Both the position numbers and the translations under genes were made by a program. From Methanobacteriota archaeon (GTDB lineage: Archaea; Methanobacteriota; Methanobacteria; Methanobacteriales; Methanobacteriaceae): 27,706 bases of DNA. The stretch is from contig JAEZRD010000077.1 of NCBI GenBank assembly GCA_023440975.1, positions 1-27,706 of the forward strand, given 5' to 3'. Below the pieces are notes generated by a model, which did no database searches, was not told where the DNA came from, and worked only from the letters and a program-made list of their open reading frames with translations. Within the stretch, counting starts at the first letter, position 1; every line of letters starts with the position of its first letter. This document shows, one piece after another, positions 8,243 through 15,775 of this stretch.

Positions 8243-8914
8243 TTAGTAACCTCCTTTAGATTTTAAAGATGCAACAAGATCTTCCTTACTAACTGCTCTT
8301 TCTTCTTCTGTTTTCATTCTTTCTTCAGCTGGAACTTCTTTATCTTCTTTAGCTTCAACTACAGATTCATCTTCAGTTAGTTCATTTGGTTCCACATCAG
8401 GTGTTGTATCTGCAACAGCAGGTACTGTTTTTGTTTCAACCTTTTCTAGTTCTTTTTCTTCAGATTCTTCCTTTGGTTCTGCTAAATTATCTAAGAAAGT
8501 GTTAATTTTATTAACCATATCCATTGTTTCATCACGACTTGTTGGATATTCTAATTCTAATGTTGGAATATGTCTTTGACGTAAACAGAAAATACTTAAT
8601 TCGTTTGTTCTTTGACATCCTACACAACCAAAACCATAAGGAGCATTATCAACAAGTATTGCTGCTTCTGCTTCATCTATAATTGGTCCTATAATTGACA
8701 TTCTTCCACGAACACCAGAAGGAACTTCAATTGCAGCATATTTTAATCCTTTAATAGGATCTTCCTCAGTAATATTCATTGGTGGGGAATCTATTTCAGG
8801 ATCTTTAATTTTTTTACGCATTTCTTTTTGTAAAGCCAAAGCTGTATGGCCTTTTCTTTCTATTAAATCTGCTATGACTAATGAGTTAGGGGGATAAACT
8901 GCTACTTTTACCAT
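8243..8914 (-). CDS. mmp5: Methanogenesis marker protein 5 with acidic C-terminal tail
   Basis: The first 145 or so residues match the methanogen-specific marker 5 family, including a YPPNSLVIADLIE start and the segment GFGCVGCQRTNELSIFC, whose cysteines C97, C100 and C110 could hold a metal or cluster. The function is unknown; the gene is nearly universal in methanogens and travels with mmp6, mmp3 and mmp15. Residues about 146-223 are a low-complexity tail of Glu, Lys, Val and Thr with no fold, longer than I expect for the family. It ends two bases before mmp15 and starts 22 bases after mmp6, so translational coupling is likely. Confidence 0.82.
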   Translation of the reverse strand: MVKVAVYPPNSLVIADLIERKGHTALALQKEMRKKIKDPEIDSPPMNITEEDPIKGLKYAAIEVPSGVRGRMSIIGPIIDEAEAAILVDNAPYGFGCVGCQRTNELSIFCLRQRHIPTLELEYPTSRDETMDMVNKINTFLDNLAEPKEESEEKELEKVETKTVPAVADTTPDVEPNELTEDESVVEAKEDKEVPAEERMKTEEERAVSKEDLVASLKSKGGY

Positions 8915-8936
8915 TATAAATCACCATTAATAATTA

Positions 8937-9425
8937 TTATTTTGTTATTTTTTCCTCTTTAATTGATTTTTTCACTATATCTCTAAATTCATCAACATCG
9001 ATTGGTTTAGGTTTTGTTATTTCCACTGGTCTTGGATTTTTAAGTGCTTCTCCAACATAATCCAATAATTCAAATTCACGTTCTAATTGGTGGAAACCTT
9101 CACGTGGTCCTAAACGATGCCCTCTACAACGACGAGGATCTCCTGGAGCAAAACCTCTATCTTTTGTAAAAATGTTATAAGGATCTAATTTACGTATTTC
9201 TTTAATTGCTTTCATAACATCTTTTTCTTTTCCACTAACCATTGCCCCATAACATGTTTCTTTTATAGTAAGTGGTAATCCTAATAAATGTAATTCATTT
9301 GCAAGTTCACTTTCACTAACATTAGCTCTAGGGCCAAGAATTATCATACGATTGACAACTTCAGGATCTAAGTCTTCAGAACCAAGTTTTGGACTCATTG
9401 TAAGATGTTCTTCTGCTTCTTCCAT
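8937..9425 (-). CDS. mmp6: Methanogenesis marker protein 6
   Basis: A soluble 162-residue protein matching the marker 6 family through ETCYGAMVSG (56-65), the RKLDPYNIF stretch and the basic KDRGFAPGDPRRCRG segment (88-102). The function is unknown, but the gene is conserved beside mmp5 and mmp3. I place the start at ATG 9425: AGGAG lies at 9436-9440, about 10 bases upstream. An in-frame TTG at 9434 would extend the protein by three residues but would sit almost on top of that ribosome binding site. It is 33 bases after mmp3 and 22 bases before mmp5. Confidence 0.82.
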   Translation of the reverse strand: MEEAEEHLTMSPKLGSEDLDPEVVNRMIILGPRANVSESELANELHLLGLPLTIKETCYGAMVSGKEKDVMKAIKEIRKLDPYNIFTKDRGFAPGDPRRCRGHRLGPREGFHQLEREFELLDYVGEALKNPRPVEITKPKPIDVDEFRDIVKKSIKEEKITK

Positions 9426-9458
9426 AACTAACAACTCCTCACTTTTTTAAATATTATA

Positions 9459-11102
9459 TTATTTTAATGCCTTTTCAATACTTTCATCCATCATATCAGA
9501 ATCTTGAGGGAATTCTTCATTGGCATAATCGTCCTCTAATATTTCTTCATCAATACGTTCTGGGTTAACTTCTTTAATATAAACAGTATCTCCATCTTTT
9601 AAATTTTTAATAACATTTATATCAGATACTACTTCACCAATAATATTAGTTCCTTCAAATGGTTCAGCTGTTGGACCAAACTCATCATTATCTTCTGTAC
9701 GAATTCCAATAATACCAAGGTTTTTACGACTCATGTTAGTAATACCAATACTTCCAGCTTTAACTGTATTATTTGGTGTATTTTCAGGTAAGATTCCTTT
9801 AGCTTCTTTATCATCACCTTTAAACATAAAAATATGCATATCTTTTACTGCAAAGTATACATCTAATGTACCTATAGGTTTTTCAACTAATCCAGTTAAC
9901 TTATCAAAGTACCATCTTGTACGTGGTGCATTATCAACCATTTTAATAAGAACTAAATTTTCTTTATTTAAACCTTTAGTTTGAACACTACCTTGTTTTA
10001 TAATATCCATTGTATCATTAGGAATTTGTTCAACAACAATTGCATTATCATCAGTAATACCAGTACGTTCTTGTTTAATTCCTCTAGCGTTAAGTTCTTC
10101 TTCCACTTCTTTTTGTGTTTTAGTAAGTGTTTTAATAGGTTCAGGATTAGAGTGAATAGTGATTACATCACCATATTTAGCTATATCAATTAATTCCATT
10201 CCTTTAACAACTTTACCTATAGTTGTATGACTTCCTACTCTCACACGGTCTTCACGATAAATATAAATTTTTCCTTTACCTTTTCCAGTATTACGTAAAG
10301 TCACAGTTCCTCTTTCACGTTCACTAATTTCCTCTACAGGTTTAGTTATTCCTTGTAACCAGAATTCACCAATAAATGTGTTAGATTCATAGTCAACTTT
10401 AATTTTATTATCATATATAACTGAGAAGAATTGCTCAACAGATTTTGGAGATTGAGTATTAGGTTCAACTAAACAATAAGTAAATAATTGATTTCCTTCT
10501 TTTAATTCTGTGCTTAATTCATTTACAGATGAAGAATCAGTTACTGTGCTTCTTTCTATAATTGGTTCAATACTTGTTACATCATCATCGTCAGTTAAGT
10601 TTCGTAAAGTTCTAATACCCCCAATAACTTTAGCAAAAACCCCATTTCCAGTTCCTTCTGGAACACCATAAACATTCTCAGTATCATCTTTTGCAAAGAT
10701 TATGTGAGTTGCATCACGACTAAAACCAGATAAACTAAGTATAACATCCCTATCACGATATTCATGATTTTCTTTTGAAGGTTTAAAGTCTGTAGTTACT
10801 GGTCCAACAGCAACTTCACTATTATTAGCCCATCTAATACTCAATCCATTAAAATCAGCATATCTGCTCTTCCAAAAGTCCACTAAAGGTTTAGCTTCAG
10901 GAGTGTCTAATAATTCTATTATAACACTACCTTTTGGAGATTTAATCTTATATTTATTAATATTCCCTTCTAATTCAGATTGTCCTTTAATTAAACAAAC
11001 TAAACTACCAGGACTATAAGGAGCATTAGCAATATCAATTGCCTCTTCAATTGTAGAGCCTTCTGGAATATCTATATCTTCTCCATTAATTTTTACTAAC
11101 AT
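9459..11102 (-). CDS. mmp3: Methanogenesis marker protein 3 (UPF0288)
   Basis: A 547-residue protein of the UPF0288/marker 3 family. Residues 1-65 look like a beta-grasp (MoaD/ThiS-like) domain beginning MLVKINGEDIDIPEGSTIEEA, without a terminal GG. The rest has repeated beta-rich, cyclophilin-like segments, for example SGFSRDATHIIFAKDD and GSHTTIGKVVKGMELID, and an acidic tail. Mmp3 is a known component of the MCR activation complex. No conserved cysteine cluster is visible. The start is ATG 11102 with GAGGA about 10 bases upstream (11113-11117); a TTG at 11111 overlaps that site and is unlikely. The 74-base gap to mmp2 is the widest in the block, so an internal promoter is possible. Confidence 0.85.
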   Translation of the reverse strand: MLVKINGEDIDIPEGSTIEEAIDIANAPYSPGSLVCLIKGQSELEGNINKYKIKSPKGSVIIELLDTPEAKPLVDFWKSRYADFNGLSIRWANNSEVAVGPVTTDFKPSKENHEYRDRDVILSLSGFSRDATHIIFAKDDTENVYGVPEGTGNGVFAKVIGGIRTLRNLTDDDDVTSIEPIIERSTVTDSSSVNELSTELKEGNQLFTYCLVEPNTQSPKSVEQFFSVIYDNKIKVDYESNTFIGEFWLQGITKPVEEISERERGTVTLRNTGKGKGKIYIYREDRVRVGSHTTIGKVVKGMELIDIAKYGDVITIHSNPEPIKTLTKTQKEVEEELNARGIKQERTGITDDNAIVVEQIPNDTMDIIKQGSVQTKGLNKENLVLIKMVDNAPRTRWYFDKLTGLVEKPIGTLDVYFAVKDMHIFMFKGDDKEAKGILPENTPNNTVKAGSIGITNMSRKNLGIIGIRTEDNDEFGPTAEPFEGTNIIGEVVSDINVIKNLKDGDTVYIKEVNPERIDEEILEDDYANEEFPQDSDMMDESIEKALK

Positions 11103-11176
11103 AAGTTCCAAATCCTCTAAAAAAATTTTTTTTTATAAATTCTTAATCAATATAATAATCATCAAAAAGTATTCTC

Positions 11177-12148
11177 TTACAACACAGGATTAACTGCCTG
11201 ATCAAATACAACTAATCTTTCATCCTTAGATTCAAGGTATAAACATCTTTCATTAATCACTTCACCAACAACTGCCACAGTGAATTCAAATTCTCCAAGC
11301 ATATCACTTACAGCTTGAGCATTTTCCACAGGTGCAGTTAAAACAAATGCTGCACCAGGATAAGATTTTAACCAATCCTCCCAATTAACTTTAGGATTAC
11401 GTGGAATCGCTTCTAAACGTACACATGCTCCAACATGTGAAGTTTCACATAACATTTCTAAAGTTCCTAAGGTTCCAGGGTTACTAATATCTTTACCTGC
11501 TGAAACTAAACCAGATTCACCTAATTTTTGCATTACTTTAATTTGGTTTTGTACTAAAATCTTATCTTTAAGGTATGTTGTATCCCAATTTAAAGGGAAA
11601 TCTGGGTGTTGTCTTCCTTCAATATCTATAGCTATTATTACTTTATCTCCAACATTTGCCCCAGAACTTGTAATTAATTTATCTTTATCTGCAATTCCAG
11701 CAATAGCTATACCTAATGAGTCAAAATCTGCATCAGGATGAAGATGTCCTCCAACCATTGGAATTCCAAATTTCTTACAACCATCAATAATTCCTTTCAT
11801 AAGCTCAGAATAAAGTTTATCATGTTTAATAGATAATATATCAACCATTGCTAATGGTTTACCACCCATAGCTGCTATATCATTAACATTAACCAAAACA
11901 CCACAATATCCTGCCCAATAAGGATTAACATTCATTAATTGACCCCATATACCATCAGCAGCTAAAAGTAAAACCTGATTATTACCTATATCAATTGCTG
12001 ATGCGTCATCACCAAAACTTAATAAAACATCACCAGAAATATTATAAATCTCTTCTAATGAGTCAGTAATTTTAGCTATATCACTTTTTCTGCTTACACC
12101 TTCAAATGATTGAAGGGATTTAACAAGGTCTTTTAAATCCAATAACAT
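11177..12148 (-). CDS. mmp2: Methanogenesis marker protein 2, AIR-synthase/HypE-like ATPase
   Basis: A 323-residue member of the PurM/HypE/SelD/ThiL superfamily. The N-terminal GDDASAID motif, the DGIWGQ segment, VNVNDIAAMGG and the VGGHLHPD motif mark the shared Mg-ATP site. These enzymes activate amides, carboxylates or thiophosphates with ATP. The marker 2 family occurs in methanogens, and its substrate is unknown; given its neighbours, cofactor F430 or MCR maturation is plausible. Start: ATG 12148 lies only 1 base after GAGGTG (12150-12155). TTG at 12142, giving MDLKDLVKSL, is better spaced (7 bases) and may be the real start. A TTG at 12157 overlaps the site and is unlikely. Confidence 0.85.
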   Translation of the reverse strand: MLLDLKDLVKSLQSFEGVSRKSDIAKITDSLEEIYNISGDVLLSFGDDASAIDIGNNQVLLLAADGIWGQLMNVNPYWAGYCGVLVNVNDIAAMGGKPLAMVDILSIKHDKLYSELMKGIIDGCKKFGIPMVGGHLHPDADFDSLGIAIAGIADKDKLITSSGANVGDKVIIAIDIEGRQHPDFPLNWDTTYLKDKILVQNQIKVMQKLGESGLVSAGKDISNPGTLGTLEMLCETSHVGACVRLEAIPRNPKVNWEDWLKSYPGAAFVLTAPVENAQAVSDMLGEFEFTVAVVGEVINERCLYLESKDERLVVFDQAVNPVL

Positions 12149-12185
12149 ACACCTCAAATTTATAAAAAAATATTAATTTTAAATA

Positions 12186-13403
12186 TTAATTAATTATATT
12201 AAAATTACAATTTATATTATTTACTATTTGTAAAATTATTTCAAAAAATTTAGAAAATTCTTTATCCCTAAATTCTCCTTTATCCATATCACCAGAATAT
12301 GGGATTTCTAAAACCTCTTTAAAACTAAAAACATCCTCAAATACTTGATGTCCAACAATATCATCAAAACCAGAATCTACTTGAATAATATGAGATTCAT
12401 TTTTAACAAAACCATTCTCAACAACTTTATCCAAATCACCATCAGTAATCCCAATAATAGGAACATTAAAACGATATAAAATATCAGATGCAACAAGAGT
12501 CGTATCATCACCTACTGTAACAACCAAATCCATATCTTTAAGTTTATAAATATCCTCAGCAGCATGATCAAGATAAGCTATATGTAAAAAATCACCCTCA
12601 TTTTCATGATTAAGAACTCTTGGTTTAACATCATCAGTTCTACGCAAAAGACCAGTCTTAATAATAGCAGTGTTTAAATCTATTTTACCCAGTTTATCCA
12701 CACCATGTTGTTTAATATTTCCCCCAATAATCTCACAAATAACCCCATCAGTTGCAACAAGAGTTAAATTAGAAGATGTGGATTTCCCAATCACCATACC
12801 ATTAACAAGAATATTCTCATCAGGACTCACACCATGAACTTGCCGAGTAACCTTACCCTCCAATTCAACTAATTCATTATTAAAATGTTTCAATCTAACC
12901 TCTTCAGGTGTAACAATATTTAATTCTAAATTAATAGCAAGATTTTTAGCAAAATCATCAGCAGTTAAAGACTCATATTCACTTCTTGCACCAGAATTAA
13001 TATTTAAAACTACCTCATTACCATCCCAAACAATCACACTACCATCATCTTCACCAGGACGTTCAATCTGTATTACAGGTGTTTTATCATCAATTAATTC
13101 ATGACTATAATGATTAAAAACTTTATAACCAAAAACCTGACCAGTAGTTGAAGACTTACCATAATTTAATAAAAAGATACAATCAAGATTCTCATCCTTA
13201 TACTTCCTAAGAGACTGACTAGGAAGCAATTTTTCACTTATATCTATCACATTTTCAAGTGAAGCATCAATAACAGCAGTTCTACCCATTGTTCCACCTA
13301 ATCTACAATGAATATTCCCATAATTTGATAAAATATCTAAAATGTATAAAGCATAACCTGAATCAATAATATTCGGACCATGCACCACAACTCCAATTTC
13401 CAT
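12186..13403 (-). CDS. DUF2117-type methanogen protein of unknown function
   Basis: This 405-residue soluble protein resembles the archaeal DUF2117 family. It opens with a VVHGPNIIDSGYALYIL strand-loop-helix, then a CRLGGTMGRTAVIDAS segment, a central HGVSPDENILVNGMVIGKS region with VATDGVICEI, and a C-terminal Rossmann-like part with VVTVGDDTTLVASDILYRF and IIGITDGDLD. No catalytic motif of a known enzyme is evident. It lies between nob1 (30 bases upstream) and mmp2 (37 bases downstream) in the same direction, so it is a candidate new participant in MCR or F430 maturation. ATG 13403 has only a weak GTGAT upstream, so translation may depend on nob1. The domain name is from memory and moderately sure. 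Confidence 0.7.
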   Translation of the reverse strand: MEIGVVVHGPNIIDSGYALYILDILSNYGNIHCRLGGTMGRTAVIDASLENVIDISEKLLPSQSLRKYKDENLDCIFLLNYGKSSTTGQVFGYKVFNHYSHELIDDKTPVIQIERPGEDDGSVIVWDGNEVVLNINSGARSEYESLTADDFAKNLAINLELNIVTPEEVRLKHFNNELVELEGKVTRQVHGVSPDENILVNGMVIGKSTSSNLTLVATDGVICEIIGGNIKQHGVDKLGKIDLNTAIIKTGLLRRTDDVKPRVLNHENEGDFLHIAYLDHAAEDIYKLKDMDLVVTVGDDTTLVASDILYRFNVPIIGITDGDLDKVVENGFVKNESHIIQVDSGFDDIVGHQVFEDVFSFKEVLEIPYSGDMDKGEFRDKEFSKFFEIILQIVNNINCNFNIIN

Positions 13404-13433
13404 AAAAAATCACATTAAAATTAAATAAAAACT

Positions 13434-13940
13434 TTATTTCTTTATTCTACGCTTAAAAAGAGGAGATCCACAAACTTCACAATCATCAAAAGGATAATCA
13501 TCAGGATATTCTCTTTTACAACCTTGACAAGTTTTAACCCAATTATACACACCACGAATACCCTCAGTAATAATACTACCATAAGGAATCTTTATAATGC
13601 GTAAAACATTCTGTATAGAATAATCATCAGTTAAAACCTTAACATTATCATCAGTTGAACTTTTCATATCTAATGCCAAAGCTATCAAATTCTTATCAGG
13701 ACCTGATAATCTTAAACTATCACCAGACTCTTTAATAATTTCCTCCAATTGAAGCTTAAAATCCTCACCAGGATCCTTAATAATCAATTTACCCTCACTT
13801 ATTGCTTGATTTAACCGTATTTGAGATTCTAAATCCTTAACTTCATGAGTTATATCTGAAACTGTATAATTAAAATCATATTCAGGTTCATAACCATTAA
13901 TAAAAGCAGAAGCATCAAGAATATAAACTGTTTTCTCCAT
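13434..13940 (-). CDS. nob1: rRNA maturation endonuclease Nob1
   Basis: A 168-residue PIN-domain nuclease with a C-terminal zinc ribbon, the normal archaeal Nob1 layout. The acidic metal site is visible as D9 (ILDASAF), E33, D82 (GPDKNLIALALD) and D105 (LTDD). The ribbon cysteines are C138/C141 and C154/C157, and the end is basic (FKRRIKK). Nob1 cuts at the 3' end of 16S rRNA in the pre-40S-like small subunit. I use ATG 13940, because the upstream in-frame codons encode a Phe/Tyr-rich run unlike any Nob1 N-terminus. There is no Shine-Dalgarno site. A TATA box about 29 bases upstream predicts a nearly leaderless mRNA. It is the first gene of the mmp block. Confidence 0.92.
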   Translation of the reverse strand: MEKTVYILDASAFINGYEPEYDFNYTVSDITHEVKDLESQIRLNQAISEGKLIIKDPGEDFKLQLEEIIKESGDSLRLSGPDKNLIALALDMKSSTDDNVKVLTDDYSIQNVLRIIKIPYGSIITEGIRGVYNWVKTCQGCKREYPDDYPFDDCEVCGSPLFKRRIKK

Positions 13941-13964
13941 GTATAATAAATATAGATAATAAAA

Positions 13965-13979
13965 AATATATACCTTACC
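13965..13979 (-). promoter_or_regulatory. TATA promoter for nob1-mmp block, leaderless mRNA expected
   Basis: The minus strand reads GGTAAGGTATATATT, a purine-rich BRE-like run followed by TATATATT. Its centre is about 29 bases before the nob1 ATG. Archaeal transcription starts about 25-27 bases from the TATA centre, so the mRNA would begin within a few bases of the start codon. This agrees with the missing ribosome binding site. The TATA core is nearly symmetric and could also serve the divergent moaB-like gene. Confidence 0.55.
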
Positions 13980-14036
13980 CGAAAAAAATAAACAAAACAA
14001 CAATTGATTTTTTTTATAAAAGGATGTAAGATTATA

Positions 14037-14558
14037 ATGATTAGTGAAACAATGGAAGCTCATAAAAAAAGTAGTCCAGATGACATAAAATGTGGAATAA
14101 TCACACTAAGTGATAGCTTATCAGAAAAAGGAAACAAAGGAATTGAAGAAGATTTATCAGGACAACATATATTTGAAAAATTATCCGAAGAATATGAAAT
14201 AAGTGCTTATGTCTTAATACCAGATGAAGCTGATAAACTAGTGAAAGCCCTAGCAGATATGACAAGCCGAGATATAGATGTTATAATCACAACAGGAGGA
14301 ACAGGATTAGAAAGTAGAGACATAACAATAGAAACATTACTCCAAAGATTCGATAAAGTACTACTTGGATTCGGAGAAGAATTCCGTAGAAGATCATTTG
14401 AAGAATTAGGCACAGGAGCACTACTATCCAGATCAACTGCAGGAATCTATAATAAAACACTAATATTCGCATTACCAGGTTCAACTAATGCAGTAAAAAT
14501 GGGCTTAGATTTAATATACCCCGAATTAAGACATCTTGTAAAACATGCAAGAAAATAA
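14037..14558 (+). CDS. moaB: MoaB/MogA-like molybdopterin adenylyltransferase family protein
   Basis: A 173-residue protein with the MoCF-binding fold: GIITLSDSLSEKG (20-32), ITTGGTGLESRDITIET (84-100) and LPGSTNAVKMG (146-156). These match the MPT/MPT-AMP binding loops of MoaB/MogA, which adenylate molybdopterin before metal insertion. The usual GGTGLxPRD carries Glu-Ser in place of the residues before R94, but D95 is kept. ATG 14037 is chosen, with AAGGATG about 12 bases upstream; a TTG at 14004 would add a run of Phe/Ile and is rejected. The gene stands alone here, divergent from nob1, with no other molybdopterin genes nearby. Confidence 0.85.
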   Translation: MISETMEAHKKSSPDDIKCGIITLSDSLSEKGNKGIEEDLSGQHIFEKLSEEYEISAYVLIPDEADKLVKALADMTSRDIDVIITTGGTGLESRDITIETLLQRFDKVLLGFGEEFRRRSFEELGTGALLSRSTAGIYNKTLIFALPGSTNAVKMGLDLIYPELRHLVKHARK

Positions 14559-14601
14559 AAAAAAAGAGTAAAAAGTAGAATTCTAAAAAAAAATGTTTAA
14601 T

Positions 14602-15126
14602 TTAGAAAAATTCACTAACACTAATTAAAGGTTCTAATTGAATATTAGCATCATTAAATGATTCAATAGCACCCTCTTCACGATCGACACAGACAAAAGC
14701 TCTGCGAACATTACCACCATTATCATTAATAGCTTTAATAGCTTTAAGTAATGATCCACCAGTTGTAGTAACATCTTCTACAACAATAACATCATCACCT
14801 TCAACTAATTCTCCTTCAATCAATTTACTAGTACCATAACCCTTCTTTTCTTTACGTATCATGAGTAATGGAATTTCTGATTCTAAAGAAACTGCTGTAG
14901 CTATTGGAACAGCACCAAGAGCAGGTCCAGCAATCTTATCAATGTTATCATCCTTAATTTTTTCTGTTATTAATTTAGCTATAGTTGATAAAATTTCAGG
15001 ATTTGTAATAGCCTTTTTCATATTAACATAATAATTACTTTTCTTACCACTAGCTAATGTGAAATCGCCCTCTTCAAATACATGATTATCTTTTAAAATT
15101 TGGATTAAATATTCTTTATCTACCAT
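14602..15126 (-). CDS. pyrE: Orotate phosphoribosyltransferase
   Basis: A 174-residue cytosolic enzyme of the usual archaeal length that joins orotate to PRPP to make OMP in pyrimidine synthesis. The PRPP-binding motif VIVVEDVTTTGGSLLKAI is at 113-130, the catalytic lysine loop IRKEKKGYGTSK at 90-101, and the N-terminal FTLASGKKSNYYVN (22-35) is typical of the family. ATG 15126 has AAGG a few bases upstream. It lies 26 bases after the PRC-barrel gene and converges on the moaB-like gene. No other pyrimidine gene is adjacent. Confidence 0.95.
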   Translation of the reverse strand: MVDKEYLIQILKDNHVFEEGDFTLASGKKSNYYVNMKKAITNPEILSTIAKLITEKIKDDNIDKIAGPALGAVPIATAVSLESEIPLLMIRKEKKGYGTSKLIEGELVEGDDVIVVEDVTTTGGSLLKAIKAINDNGGNVRRAFVCVDREEGAIESFNDANIQLEPLISVSEFF

Positions 15127-15152
15127 ATTAAACCTTATTCCAATATTTTTTT

Positions 15153-15410
15153 TTATAATCCTACTGCATCTAAATCTTCATCATCATTCAAATTTTTTAA
15201 AAGAATTTTATCCCCAATTGTACTTAACATTTCTATTGGAATAACATTTTCACTTTTTTTAATATTTATTCTTTCTTGAATATTTCCTTCTTGGACAATT
15301 AAACTTTTAATAGTATAATTTTCAGGGTCAATCTCAATATCTATGACTTTTCCTACAGTATGTACTTCAGTATCTAATACTTCTTTACCAATAATATCTT
15401 TACTTCTCAT
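15153..15410 (-). CDS. PRC-barrel domain protein
   Basis: An 85-residue protein made of a single PRC-barrel: MRSKDIIGKEVLDTEVHTVG, then KVIDIEIDPENYTIKSLIV and a VIPIEML strand, then an acidic end. PRC-barrels are small beta barrels found in photosynthetic reaction-centre subunit H, in RimM and as stand-alone archaeal proteins. Binding to RNA or to a protein partner is usual, but the specific role is unknown. ATG 15410 is chosen because GGAG lies about 11 bases upstream; a GTG at 15422 sits right beside that site. It is cotranscribed with pyrE, 26 bases apart, a pairing with no evident metabolic reason. Confidence 0.82.
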   Translation of the reverse strand: MRSKDIIGKEVLDTEVHTVGKVIDIEIDPENYTIKSLIVQEGNIQERINIKKSENVIPIEMLSTIGDKILLKNLNDDEDLDAVGL

Positions 15411-15524
15411 AAAAAAATACACTCCAAATTAGTTATATTATGTAAAATTTTTTTTATTTTAGTAATTTTATTAATTACCAATTACTAATTATTATAAACT
15501 TAAATCTTATTTAAAATTATATGT

Positions 15525-15569
15525 AAAAAAAGAGTAAAAAAAGGAGAAAAAATAATAATTATATTATTT
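15525..15569 (-). terminator. Hairpin with T tract after the symporter/small-protein genes
   Basis: An 8-bp stem (15550-15557 with 15562-15569, loop ATTA) lies just beyond the stop of the 58-codon gene. It is followed on the minus strand by T-rich DNA, seen as A runs on the plus strand at 15525-15541. It fits transcription termination, though a stem of only A-T pairs is weak. Confidence 0.4.
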
Positions 15570-15595
15570 CCTCTCTAAAAAATAAAAATTAAAAT

Positions 15596-15772
15596 TTAAT
15601 ATGAATCTAAATCATCAAGAGTAATATTATCATCTTCAGGGATGTCATCATCTTCATCATCATCACCTTTGTTCCAGTTTATTGCTCCATAAACTACACA
15701 AAGTAATGCGGATAAGATAATTAAAATATAAATACTCCATATCCATGGATCGTTTATACCTAAAACCATCAT
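15596..15772 (-). CDS. Small membrane protein, putative symporter accessory subunit
   Basis: A 58-codon gene easily missed for its size. It begins MMVLGINDPWIWSIYILI, has one membrane helix (about residues 11-31) ending in VVYGAINW, and then an acidic tail (DDDEDDDIPEDDN). It starts 3 bases after the symporter stop codon, and its ribosome binding site AAGGAGATG lies in the last codons of the symporter, so the two are translationally coupled. Short proteins with a helix, a YGAINW-like end and an acidic tail occur beside sodium:solute symporters in archaea and have been named symporter small accessory proteins. I infer that it is part of, or stabilises, the transporter. ATG 15769 is an equally possible start. 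Confidence 0.8.
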   Translation of the reverse strand: MMVLGINDPWIWSIYILIILSALLCVVYGAINWNKGDDDEDDDIPEDDNITLDDLDSY

Positions 15773-15775
15773 TTT

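Noticed and set aside
9426..9434. TTG 9434 as the mmp6 start; similarly TTG 11111 for mmp3 and TTG 12157 for mmp2.
   Set aside because: Each of these codons overlaps or touches the ribosome binding site that serves the ATG just downstream, so they would be too close to it.
11177..12148. mmp2 as hypE, selD or thiL.
   Set aside because: The fold is shared, but there is no HypE C-terminal cysteine, no SelD Cys/Sec loop, and the gene context and sequence fit marker protein 2 better.
13941..14063. A longer nob1 starting at 14063 with 41 extra residues.
   Set aside because: The extension is a Phe/Tyr/Leu-rich run unlike Nob1 and overlaps the promoter and the divergent moaB-like start. The PIN domain begins right after ATG 13940.
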